Below, in pieces: positions 49,480 to 57,488 of a stretch of 64,000 bases of DNA. How positions within the stretch are numbered: position 1 is the stretch's first letter; each line of letters opens with the position of its first letter. Made by a program: the position numbers and the translations under genes. This DNA comes from Claveliimonas monacensis. GTDB taxonomy: Bacteria > Bacillota > Clostridia > Lachnospirales > Lachnospiraceae. The stretch covers positions 186,001-250,000 of the forward strand of contig NZ_JADCKL010000001.1 of NCBI RefSeq assembly GCF_014982975.1. The letters run 5' to 3'. The notes beneath the pieces are model-generated. The model did not search any database. It was not told the DNA's origin and worked only from the letters and a program-made list of their open reading frames with translations.

Positions 49480-50199
49480 TCAATATATCAGCAGGCAGTT
49501 GGTGCGCCTGATTTCCGAAAGTATATCTCTGGTGGAGATGGTCAGCTCGCTTTTCAGTTTGGAATCCTCCTTTAAGGGACTTAAGGAAAAGATAACCTTA
49601 AAAGAGGTTGGACTGCGGAGCGATTCGGAAAGTCCTAATAAGAGGCCGTTGGATGTTCCGTGTGTATGAAAGGGAGATTTCGCATAAATATAGATTTGAT
49701 CCGAAACATTATGTGGATTATCCAGCCGCATTGTCACATGCGAATCATAATAGTTTATGCTTCCATAATAAATGAAAGCTGATTTTGAATAGTTTTTAGT
49801 GCTTTCAATATCGTAATATAAAATGATTTTGTCGCTGGCTTTTCCTGTTTCGTATTTATCTTTTACGATCTTCAGGGCACAATCATAAAATTTTTTGTCC
49901 ACTCCGAAATAGGAATACATATAAAAGAGATCCGACTGCTGAAAGAAATTGCCGGATGAAAGGAAATTGGTATTCGTCGGAGCTACTGACCTGTCGAAAT
50001 CCACAAGCTGATTAACCGTAATATTCAAAGCGTCTGCGATTTCAAAAAGAGTTTCTATATCTAATACAATTTTTCCGGATTCATATTTTGACAATGTGGA
50101 AGGACTTTTTAATATAAGCTTGGAAAATTCTTCTAACGAAAGATGGCGTTGTCTGCGGAAAAATTTAATTCTTTCTCCAATTTTCTGACTTACTGACAC
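49480..50199 (-). CDS. XRE-family transcriptional regulator
   Basis: 239 residues from GTG at 50199, which follows AAGGGTG by a normal distance; the TTG at 50220 would lie before that site. The N-terminal helix-turn-helix is IGERIKFFRRQRHLSLEEFSK and STLSKYESGKIVLDIETLFEIA. The remaining 170 residues are a non-standard, Tyr/Ser/Asn-rich sensor domain that I do not recognise. The gene is markedly AT-richer than its surroundings. It is divergent from an MFS transporter gene and likely controls it. Confidence 0.82.
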   Translation of the reverse strand: MSVSQKIGERIKFFRRQRHLSLEEFSKLILKSPSTLSKYESGKIVLDIETLFEIADALNITVNQLVDFDRSVAPTNTNFLSSGNFFQQSDLFYMYSYFGVDKKFYDCALKIVKDKYETGKASDKIILYYDIESTKNYSKSAFIYYGSINYYDSHVTMRLDNPHNVSDQIYIYAKSPFHTHGTSNGLLLGLSESLRSPTSFKVIFSLSPLKEDSKLKSELTISTRDILSEIRRTNCLLIY

Positions 50200-50570
50200 A
50201 AAAATCACCCTTTTTAACAATAATATCTAGTTTTTGTTGGAACGTTGATGTGTTTTATTATTTTATCTGTGAATTGACAAAAATACAACAAAGATTGCTT
50301 TAAAATGCTTGTGAAAGTAAAAATAATTAAAAAACAGGTTTATTTTAAATTTTAATAGAAAAAAACGATAAAAAATTTCGTTTAAAGAAAAAAATAATAA
50401 ATAAAGCGGATTTTAAGGAGAATTTTGGCGAATAGAAAAGGAACAAAAGTTTGTTTATAATATAACAAAGATCTTTAAAACATCCTTTTGAAAAGTATAA
50501 CTGCAGATATGCAAAGAGGAATCACAACACAGAAAAGGAAAGTGAGATACGAGAGAAGGAGGAATGTGAT
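50200..50570. promoter_or_regulatory. AT-rich 370-base divergent control region
   Basis: Contains no gene. Plus-strand elements: TTGACA at 50274-50279, with TTTAAA at 50299-50304 (spacing 19), and a perfect TATAAT at 50456-50461. AAACGA (50363-50368) and TCGTTT (50378-50383) form a small inverted repeat that might be the operator for the XRE protein. AGAAGGAGG just before 50571 is the MFS ribosome site. Confidence 0.4.
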
Positions 50571-51866
50571 ATGGAGCAGAACACCCAGGCAGGATATAAG
50601 AAAAACAGAATTATCATTCTGTTGATTGCGCTGGCAGGAATGAGTGTTTATCTTTTGCCATATTTTCGCAGCTACTATTATGATGCGTATTTAGCATACT
50701 TTGGTATTAATGATATGCAGATGGGTATGCTGGGAAGTGCATATGGAGCATTGGCAATCGTAGGATACTGTTTAGGAGGCTGGGTAGCTGACCGGGCCCC
50801 GCTGAAGATTGTTGTCCCGGGATCTCTGATCGTAACAGGAGTAGCTGGATTAATTCTTCTTTTAAAACCGCCATTTCCTGTACACGTAGCTGTTTACGCA
50901 ATATGGGGAATCACGACAATACTGACCTTCTGGAATCCCCTGATGAAGGTTCTGCGCAGTTTAAGCCGGCCGGAAGAGCAGGCAAGAGGCTATGCTCTGT
51001 TTGACATGGGGCGGGGCATTTTAAACTTCGCCTCAGGTATTGTGATCATGGCAGCTTTTACTGCGGCCTGTCGCGTGGTAGGTGATCATGCAGGTATGAC
51101 CGGACTTATCATATTTTATGATCTAGAGGCCATTATCGTAGGTGTTATTTGCTACTTTGCACTCAGGAACAGACTGCCTGACTTTACAAAGGAGAAAGGC
51201 GAGAAAAAGACCAACTTTGGACGGGAAGTGCTTCATGCGCTTAAAATGCCTACAACCTGGATGCTGGTCATCATCATGTTTGCTACATATGGTGTTATTA
51301 TAAGCTATACATATGTTGTGCCTTACTGTACAGCGGCCTTCGGCATGTCAGCAGCTTTGGCAGGTATTATGGGATATGCGGCAAATGGATTCCGATTTGC
51401 AGGCTGTTGGATCGGCGGCCAGATAGCGGACCGAAAGGGACTGTCTGCCATGATGCTGGCTGATATAGCGCTGATGATGGTTGGTGTGGCCGGTCTGATG
51501 CTGATGCCTCAGTCCATGAATTATATGTGGCTGCTGATTTTGTTTATCGCTATTTTATGTATGTCCATGTATTCGGCCCAGGCTTTACACTATGCTGTTA
51601 TGGAGGAAGGCAGCTATCCGGTTGAGACAATGGGCGCGGCAACATTTATCATAACGCCGCTTGGCTATGGCGCTGAAAGCGTAATGCCCCTGTTTAACGG
51701 ATGGTGTCTTTCAACTTTCGATGGTGTACTTGGATACCGTTACATGTTTGGCGGCTTTTTGGTGCTTCTTGCTATTGGATTTATCGCCTGTCTCATTTTC
51801 AGAGCATGTACAAAGGAGCGTAGAGCTGAGCTTGCACGGCTGAGAAAAGAAGACAAAAACAAGTAA
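50571..51866 (+). CDS. MFS transporter
   Basis: 431 residues and 12 membrane helices. The segment after helix 2 reads GGWVADRAPLKIV, a variant of the MFS motif DRxGRR/K, and a matching second half has GGQIADRKGLSAMM. The Gly-rich helix AYGALAIVGYCLGG resembles oxalate/formate-type MFS members, but the substrate is unknown. Likely co-transcribed with the M24 peptidase that begins 45 bases downstream. Confidence 0.87.
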   Translation: MEQNTQAGYKKNRIIILLIALAGMSVYLLPYFRSYYYDAYLAYFGINDMQMGMLGSAYGALAIVGYCLGGWVADRAPLKIVVPGSLIVTGVAGLILLLKPPFPVHVAVYAIWGITTILTFWNPLMKVLRSLSRPEEQARGYALFDMGRGILNFASGIVIMAAFTAACRVVGDHAGMTGLIIFYDLEAIIVGVICYFALRNRLPDFTKEKGEKKTNFGREVLHALKMPTTWMLVIIMFATYGVIISYTYVVPYCTAAFGMSAALAGIMGYAANGFRFAGCWIGGQIADRKGLSAMMLADIALMMVGVAGLMLMPQSMNYMWLLILFIAILCMSMYSAQALHYAVMEEGSYPVETMGAATFIITPLGYGAESVMPLFNGWCLSTFDGVLGYRYMFGGFLVLLAIGFIACLIFRACTKERRAELARLRKEDKNK

Positions 51867-51910
51867 CTTTTGAACATCTTTTTATCTGGAAAGGAATGGA
51901 GGAAAGAAAA

Positions 51911-52996
51911 ATGTTAGATCAACAGAGAGTGCAGAATGTAATCAGCAACATGAAAACAGTGGGATTAAAACAGATTCTGGTGGGAGATGATCCGTCTATT
52001 TTTTATCTGACCGGACGCTTCGTAAATCCTATGGAAAGATGCGGAGCCATTTTGATCAAGGACAACGGTGAAATACATGCTTTTATGAATAACCTGTTCT
52101 GCTTTGATCCGATGGACGGCATGACAATGCATTACTATGCGGATGGAGAAAATCCATATGCACTTATAGCGAAGGAGCTGGAGCCGGGAAAAGTAGGTTT
52201 TGACAAAAACTGGGCCTCAAAGCATACAATCTCTGTTCTGCAGGAAAGAGATGACCTCATTCCTGTAATTGGCTCGGATTGTGTAGACTGGTGCAAGGCC
52301 AGGAAGGACGAGAAGGAGAGAGAGCTTCTGAGGCAGGCGGCCCGGGTAAATGATATGGCTGTTGAGTTTGCCATCAACCATATTGATCCCGCTTTAGATG
52401 AAAAACAGCTTTCCGACATGATCGAGGAATTCTTTGAAGAGCATGGCGCTGTGCAGGATATGCAGCTTCAATATGTTTGCTACGGGAAAAATGCGGCTGA
52501 GCCGCATCACGGAGCGGTTGCGGGAGAAACGTTAAAAGAAGGCGATGCCGTTCTGTTTGATCTGTGGGCTCCGATCAATAATTACTGGTGCGATATGACA
52601 AGGACTGTATTCTATAAATCTGTCACAGAAGAACACAGGAAGGTATACGAAATTGTCAAAAAGGCTCAGCAGGCAGCAATAGATTTTGTAAAGCCGGGTG
52701 TGAAAATGTCTGACATTGATGCGGTTGCCAGGAAAGTCATATCTGATGCCGGATATGGGGACAAATTCCTCACACGTACAGGTCACGGCGTTGGCATGAC
52801 CGTTCATGAGCCGCCGGAGGCAAGTGCTTCATGTGATCTCATCGCTGAGCCGGGCATGTGTTTCTCTATCGAGCCAGGTATCTACTTAAAGGATGATGTG
52901 GGTGTAAGGATCGAGGATCTCGTCATAGTGACAGAAGATGGCTGTGAAGTGTTGACAAAATATCCAAAAGACCTGCAAATTGTAGGAAATGATTAA
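51911..52996 (+). CDS. M24-family metallopeptidase (Xaa-Pro aminopeptidase/creatinase-like)
   Basis: 361 residues from ATG at 51911 (GGAGGAAAG upstream, in preference to ATG at 51896). The N-terminal half is the creatinase-type domain and the C-terminal half the pita-bread catalytic domain. All five metal ligands are visible: the two Asp in FDLWAPINNYWCDMTRTV, His in TGHGVGMTVHEPP, Glu in FSIEPGIYL and Glu in VRIEDLV. It may cleave dipeptides with proline or act as a creatinase-like amidinohydrolase; its partner is the MFS transporter, suggesting uptake and breakdown of one substrate. Confidence 0.86.
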   Translation: MLDQQRVQNVISNMKTVGLKQILVGDDPSIFYLTGRFVNPMERCGAILIKDNGEIHAFMNNLFCFDPMDGMTMHYYADGENPYALIAKELEPGKVGFDKNWASKHTISVLQERDDLIPVIGSDCVDWCKARKDEKERELLRQAARVNDMAVEFAINHIDPALDEKQLSDMIEEFFEEHGAVQDMQLQYVCYGKNAAEPHHGAVAGETLKEGDAVLFDLWAPINNYWCDMTRTVFYKSVTEEHRKVYEIVKKAQQAAIDFVKPGVKMSDIDAVARKVISDAGYGDKFLTRTGHGVGMTVHEPPEASASCDLIAEPGMCFSIEPGIYLKDDVGVRIEDLVIVTEDGCEVLTKYPKDLQIVGND

Positions 52997-53005
52997 ATAA
53001 TGAGC

Positions 53006-53050
53006 AAGGAAAACCCCGGAGGTCTGGCACACCTCCGGGGTTTTCCTTTT
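53006..53050. terminator. Bidirectional rho-independent terminator
   Basis: AAGGAAAACCCCGGAGGT pairs with ACCTCCGGGGTTTTCCTT; TTTT follows. It ends the M24 gene and, on the other strand, pepT. Confidence 0.85.
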
Positions 53051-53068
53051 GCATGTCCCTCCTCAAAT

Positions 53069-54292
53069 CTACCGCATCTGCCCGTACAGCTTCACCAGCT
53101 CCATGAGTATGTCCACAGCCTGGTCCATGCCCTCCACAGTGGTATGCTCGTAGGGGCCGTGGTAGGCGTGGCCGCCGGTTCCCAGGTTGGGACAGGGCAG
53201 TCCCATGAAGCTGAGCTGGCACCCGTCCGTGCCGCCCCGGATGGGCAGGACCCGGGGCGTGACGCCTGCAAGCTGGCAGGCCTTCCTGGCGTTCTCGATG
53301 AGGTGCATGCAGTCCGCGATGACGCTGGCCATATTTTTGTACTGGTCCGTGATGGTGAGCCTGACCGTGCCCGGCCCCCACTTCTCGTTCAGGTTTTTCT
53401 CGATCAGGCGGAGAGTGCGCTTTCTCGCCTCAAAGAGGTGCTCGTCGTGGTCCCGGACAATGTAGTGGAGCTGGGCGGAAGCCACATCTCCGGACATGCC
53501 CGTGAGATGGTAGAAGCCCTCGTAGTCCTCCGTGCCTCTGGGAGTCTCCATGCCGGGCAGCAGCTGGTTGATCTCCATGGCCACCAGGGAGGCGTTGATC
53601 ATGGTGTCCTTGGAGGAGCCGGGGTGGACCGCAAAGCCGGTGATCTCAAAGTCTGCCTTGCAGGCGTTGAAGTTCTCGTACTGGATCTCCCCTTCCGTGT
53701 CCCCGTCCAGGGTGTAGGCGTAGTCCGCCCCAAAGCCCTCCACGTCGAAACGGGAGGTGCCGGCGCCGATCTCCTCGTCCGGGGTGAAGGCGATACAGAT
53801 GGCGCCGTGGGGGATGCTCTCGTCCTGCAGGCGCTCTGCCATGGTGAGGATCTCGGCAATGCCGGCCTTGTCGTCCACGCCCAGCACCGTATTTCCGTCA
53901 GAGCTGATGAGGGTGCGCCCCGCCAGGTCCGGCAGGTGGGGGAAATCCTTCACAGTAAGCGTGCGCCCGCTTGTGCCCAGGGGCAGATCCTTCCCGTCAT
54001 AGTTCTCGTGGAGAACGGGTCGGATGGGGGCGCTGCAGTAGTCGCTGACTGTGTCCATGTGGGCGATAAACCCAATCCTGGGGCAGCTTTCATACCCCGG
54101 CGTGGCGGGGATGCGGCCGTACACGTAGCAGTGCTCGTCCAGGCGCACGTCCTGGATGCCAAGGGCCGTCATCTCCTCTGTCAGGAGCTTTGCCAGGTCA
54201 AACTGGCAGGCGCTGGAGGGGGATGTGCCGCTGCCCTCGTCGCTGGGGGTGGGGATGACCACATATCTTAAGAGTCTTTCAAAGGCTTTCAT
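53069..54292 (-). CDS. pepT: Peptidase T (tripeptide aminopeptidase)
   Basis: 407 residues, an M20-family zinc exopeptidase that removes the N-terminal residue from tripeptides. Metal and catalytic motifs are all here: IAHMDTVSD, SDGNTVLGVDDKAG, FTPDEEIG, LDGDTEGE and the C-terminal GGHAYHGP. RGGTDGCQLS is the conserved substrate loop. AAAGGAAG lies upstream of ATG at 54292. Single gene, divergent from the polyamine-type operon. Confidence 0.95.
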   Translation of the reverse strand: MKAFERLLRYVVIPTPSDEGSGTSPSSACQFDLAKLLTEEMTALGIQDVRLDEHCYVYGRIPATPGYESCPRIGFIAHMDTVSDYCSAPIRPVLHENYDGKDLPLGTSGRTLTVKDFPHLPDLAGRTLISSDGNTVLGVDDKAGIAEILTMAERLQDESIPHGAICIAFTPDEEIGAGTSRFDVEGFGADYAYTLDGDTEGEIQYENFNACKADFEITGFAVHPGSSKDTMINASLVAMEINQLLPGMETPRGTEDYEGFYHLTGMSGDVASAQLHYIVRDHDEHLFEARKRTLRLIEKNLNEKWGPGTVRLTITDQYKNMASVIADCMHLIENARKACQLAGVTPRVLPIRGGTDGCQLSFMGLPCPNLGTGGHAYHGPYEHTTVEGMDQAVDILMELVKLYGQMR

Positions 54293-54419
54293 GAGCTTTC
54301 CTTCCTTTCCTTGTCTGTGTCATAGCAGCAGGCTGCCTCTTTATTCTAGCTCTGGAATGCAGGGGCGTCAAGCGGGCAAAACAGGGCGAACAGAAAAGAT
54401 AAAAATTCGTCAAAAGCTA

Positions 54420-54447
54420 TTGCATTTTAGCCATAGCTATGTATAAT
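54420..54447 (+). promoter_or_regulatory. Promoter of the polyamine-type ABC operon, with palindrome
   Basis: TTGCAT (54420-54425), 16 bases, TATAAT (54442-54447). The spacer contains CATAGCTATG (54432-54441), a perfect 10-base palindrome that could be the operator of the cupin regulator. Confidence 0.65.
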
Positions 54448-54506
54448 AGAGAAGGTTCATTAATTTTTAACGAAAAGTATAGTATTAGAAAACAGGAGGC
54501 GCACAG

Positions 54507-55040
54507 GTGGATATTGGAAAAAAATTGAAAGAACTTCGTCTGCAGAACGACCTGACCCTGGGAGACCTGGCATCCAGGAGCGAGCTGACAAAGGGATTTC
54601 TGTCCCAGGTGGAGAGGAACCTGACGACCCCCAGCATTGCCACTCTGGAGGATATTCTGGAAGCCCTGGGCAGCAGTCTGTCTGAATTTTTCCGGGAGGA
54701 GGAAGAAAAGCAGATCGTCTTTCCGACAGAGGATTTCTTTGTGGATGAGCAGGAGGACTGCACCATCGAGTGGATCGTCCCCAATGCCCAGAAGAACCAG
54801 ATGGAACCCATCATTCTGACGCTGCACCCGCGCAAAAAGAGCCAGGTCATGTCCGCCTACCAGGGGCAGGAATTCGGATATGTGCTCAAGGGGAGCGTGA
54901 CCATTGTACAGGGAGGCAAGAAGTACAGGGTGAAGGCGAAGGAGACCTTCTACCTGGACGGGACCACAAGCCATTATCTGTACAACCACGGCAGCAGTGA
55001 TGCCAGAGTGCTCTGGATCACCACGCCGCCCATGTTTTAG
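54507..55040 (+). CDS. XRE-cupin regulator of the polyamine ABC transporter
   Basis: 177 residues from GTG at 54507, 7 bases after AGGAGG (54494-54499). The N-terminal helix-turn-helix (about 1-65) contains LTLGDLASRSELTKGFLSQVE. The C-terminal part is a small cupin (GYVLKGSVTIVQGGKKYRVKAKE, then YLYNHG). The PuuR-type arrangement and its place in front of potABCD suggest regulation by a polyamine or related ligand. Confidence 0.88.
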   Translation: MDIGKKLKELRLQNDLTLGDLASRSELTKGFLSQVERNLTTPSIATLEDILEALGSSLSEFFREEEEKQIVFPTEDFFVDEQEDCTIEWIVPNAQKNQMEPIILTLHPRKKSQVMSAYQGQEFGYVLKGSVTIVQGGKKYRVKAKETFYLDGTTSHYLYNHGSSDARVLWITTPPMF

Positions 55041-55067
55041 CATGTTCTTACAGGAAGGAGAAGTGAG

Positions 55068-56645
55068 ATGGAAGAGAAAAAACTGATAGAGTTCCGCAAT
55101 ATTGTAAAGAATTTTGACGGACAGATCGTTCTGAAGGGGATCAACCTTGATATATACGAAAATGAATTTGTCACCCTGCTGGGGCCCAGCGGATGCGGAA
55201 AAACTACCCTGCTGCGCATCCTGGGAGGATTTCTGGATGCGGACGAGGGTTCTGTCATCTTTGACGGGGAGGAGATAAGCAAAAAGCCGCCCTACGAGAG
55301 GGAGCTGAACACCGTGTTCCAGAAATACGCCCTTTTCCCCCATCTGAGTGTGTATGAAAATATCGCCTTTGGGCTGAAGATCAAGAAGATGAGCAAGGAC
55401 GTCATCGACCAGAAGGTGATGAAGATGTTGAAGCTCATCGGCCTGGAGGGCTTTGAGGACAAGAATACCACCCTTCTGTCCGGCGGACAGCAGCAGAGGG
55501 TGGCCATTGCCAGGGCCCTTGTAAACGAGCCCAAGGTCCTGCTTCTTGACGAGCCACTGGCCGCCCTGGACTTAAAGCTCCGAAAGGAGATGCAGTACGA
55601 GCTGAAAAGAATCCAGCAGGAGGTAGGGATCACCTTTATCTTCGTCACTCACGACCAGGAGGAGGCCCTGACCATGTCTGACAAGATCGTGGTCATGAAG
55701 AACGGAGAGATCCAGCAGGTGGGAAGCCCCCAGGATATCTACAATGAGCCTGCCAACCGGTTTGTGGCCAACTTTATCGGGGAGAGCAACGTCATCCCGG
55801 CAGTCATGCCGGAGGACTACAAGGTGCGCTTTGACGACATCACCTTTGACTGTGTGGATTTTGGCTTCAAGGAAAATGAACCCGTGGACGTGGTCATCCG
55901 TCCCGAGGATATCGACATTGTGGATGTGAAGGACGGCAAGATGACAGGCGAGGTGTTGAGCGTGCTCTTTAAGGGCGTGCACTATGAGATCATGGTGGAG
56001 ACCGTGCCCGGTACCAGCGTGACAGTCAACATGCGCGTCATAAGGAACCAGGATGTAAAGAGCGAGGACGGCAGAGAGATGATCAGCGCCAACGACTTCT
56101 ATGTGGATATCGACGATGTGGAGGCACTGGACGACAAGGAGATCATCGCCCTGTCCAACGCCCAGGCATGGGATCCGGAGACGGACGAGTATATTTCCAT
56201 CGCAAAGGTGGAGTACAGTCTGGAGAAAGAAGAAGGAAAGTACCCGGTTACCTTTGCCACATCCAGCGGAACAAGTATCGAGAAGACCATCTACGTGGTG
56301 GACCAGCCCTTTGTCAAGAACGAGAAGGCAAACGAGGGTGTCATGGCCTTCAACTTCTTCAAGACTGTGGACGAGATCACAGAGTCCCAGGCTCTTGACA
56401 CAGATCTGAAGACCTGGGCCGGCGCACAGGGATGGAAGCTGAGCAACGAGGATGAGTCTGTGGATCTTGGCGTGGACTATGATTTCGAGCCGGAGAACGT
56501 AAAAGAAGGCGTCTACCAGATCACCTTCTCCACAACAGGCCGGGAGTTCAAGATTCATACGACAGATTACACGGAAGAGGGACAGGAGGTGGGTCTTACC
56601 TTCTTCCCGGAGGATATCCATGTCATGTCCAGGGAGGTATTTTAA
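55068..56645 (+). CDS. potA: PotA-like polyamine ABC transporter ATPase with an inserted duplication in the TOBE region
   Basis: 525 residues, when PotA is usually 350-385. The ATPase is normal: Walker [10 protein letters not shown] (39-47), signature LSGGQQQ (137-143), Walker B LLLDEP (158-163). The TOBE region starts normally (about 245-317, ending [13 protein letters not shown]) and resumes at about 492 with [17 protein letters not shown] and PEDIHVM. In between are about 170 extra residues, acidic, containing two similar units of about 75 residues (about 339-412 and 425-500; compare [14 protein letters not shown] with [13 protein letters not shown]). It powers import of putrescine/spermidine-type substrates. 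Overlaps nothing; potB follows directly. Confidence 0.9.
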   Translation: MEEKKLIEFRNIVKNFDGQIVLKGINLDIYENEFVTLLGPSGCGKTTLLRILGGFLDADEGSVIFDGEEISKKPPYERELNTVFQKYALFPHLSVYENIAFGLKIKKMSKDVIDQKVMKMLKLIGLEGFEDKNTTLLSGGQQQRVAIARALVNEPKVLLLDEPLAALDLKLRKEMQYELKRIQQEVGITFIFVTHDQEEALTMSDKIVVMKNGEIQQVGSPQDIYNEPANRFVANFIGESNVIPAVMPEDYKVRFDDITFDCVDFGFKENEPVDVVIRPEDIDIVDVKDGKMTGEVLSVLFKGVHYEIMVETVPGTSVTVNMRVIRNQDVKSEDGREMISANDFYVDIDDVEALDDKEIIALSNAQAWDPETDEYISIAKVEYSLEKEEGKYPVTFATSSGTSIEKTIYVVDQPFVKNEKANEGVMAFNFFKTVDEITESQALDTDLKTWAGAQGWKLSNEDESVDLGVDYDFEPENVKEGVYQITFSTTGREFKIHTTDYTEEGQEVGLTFFPEDIHVMSREVF

Positions 56646-57488
56646 ATGAAAAGATTTTCAACACTGGCAGTGCCCTACATTGTGTGGGCCGCGCTGATGC
56701 TGGTGCTTCCCATGGCGCTGATCGCCATGTACTCCTTCATGGAGCCGGGAAACAGCATCATATCTTTTTCCTTTACGCTGGAACACTACATTAAGTTCTT
56801 CACGGATCCGGATTTCCTCCTGATCCTGTGGCGTTCCCTTTTGATCGCTGTGAAGACCACCATTATCTGCCTGATCCTTGGCTATCCTGTGGCTTACTTT
56901 ATCGCCAGGAGCAGTGAGAAAGTACAGAATGTGCTGATCCTGTGCATCACCATTCCCATGTGGATCAACATGCTTGTGCGTACTTACGCCTGGATCGGCC
57001 TTCTCAGCGAGGGAGGTCTTATCCAGCGCATTCTGGGGATCTTCGGGCTGGGAGATATGGAGCTTCTCTACACGGAGGGGTCTGTGCTTCTTGGCATGGT
57101 CTACAACTTCCTGCCTTTTATGATCCTGCAGATCCAGACGTCCCTGTCCAAGATGGACCACTCCCTTCTGGAGGCCAGCGCGGATCTGGGGGCCAGCCCG
57201 GTGCAGACATTCAGGCGGGTGACCCTGCCTCTCTCCCTGCCCGGCGTTATCAACGGCATCACGCTTGTATTCCTGCCTGCAGTCAGCTCCTTCTTTATCC
57301 CGAAGCTGCTGGGCGGAGGACAGTATTTCCTCATCGGAAATATGATCGAGAACCAGTTCATCACAGTAGGTGAGTGGAACTTCGGAAGCGCCATATCCAT
57401 GATCATGGCCATTATCATGATGCTGATGATGATGGCGGTGCGCAAGATCGAGATTCGCAACCAGGGAGGAAAGGGGGAGAGAGCATGA
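56646..57488 (+). CDS. potB: Polyamine-type ABC transporter permease
   Basis: 280 residues with six membrane helices, starting at the base after the potA stop. The EAA loop is EASADLGASPVQTFRRVTLPLSLPGV. It forms the membrane channel with the PotC part of the next gene. The stop overlaps the next start (ATGA, 57485-57488). Confidence 0.92.
   Translation: MKRFSTLAVPYIVWAALMLVLPMALIAMYSFMEPGNSIISFSFTLEHYIKFFTDPDFLLILWRSLLIAVKTTIICLILGYPVAYFIARSSEKVQNVLILCITIPMWINMLVRTYAWIGLLSEGGLIQRILGIFGLGDMELLYTEGSVLLGMVYNFLPFMILQIQTSLSKMDHSLLEASADLGASPVQTFRRVTLPLSLPGVINGITLVFLPAVSSFFIPKLLGGGQYFLIGNMIENQFITVGEWNFGSAISMIMAIIMMLMMMAVRKIEIRNQGGKGERA

Noticed and set aside
49400-53050. Integrated mobile element with attachment sites
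   Set aside because: No integrase, transposase or tRNA end was seen; only composition and flanking hairpins suggest transfer.
53000-54271. 423-codon open frame on the plus strand opposite pepT
   Set aside because: Antisense to the well-supported pepT; begins inside the terminator at 53006.
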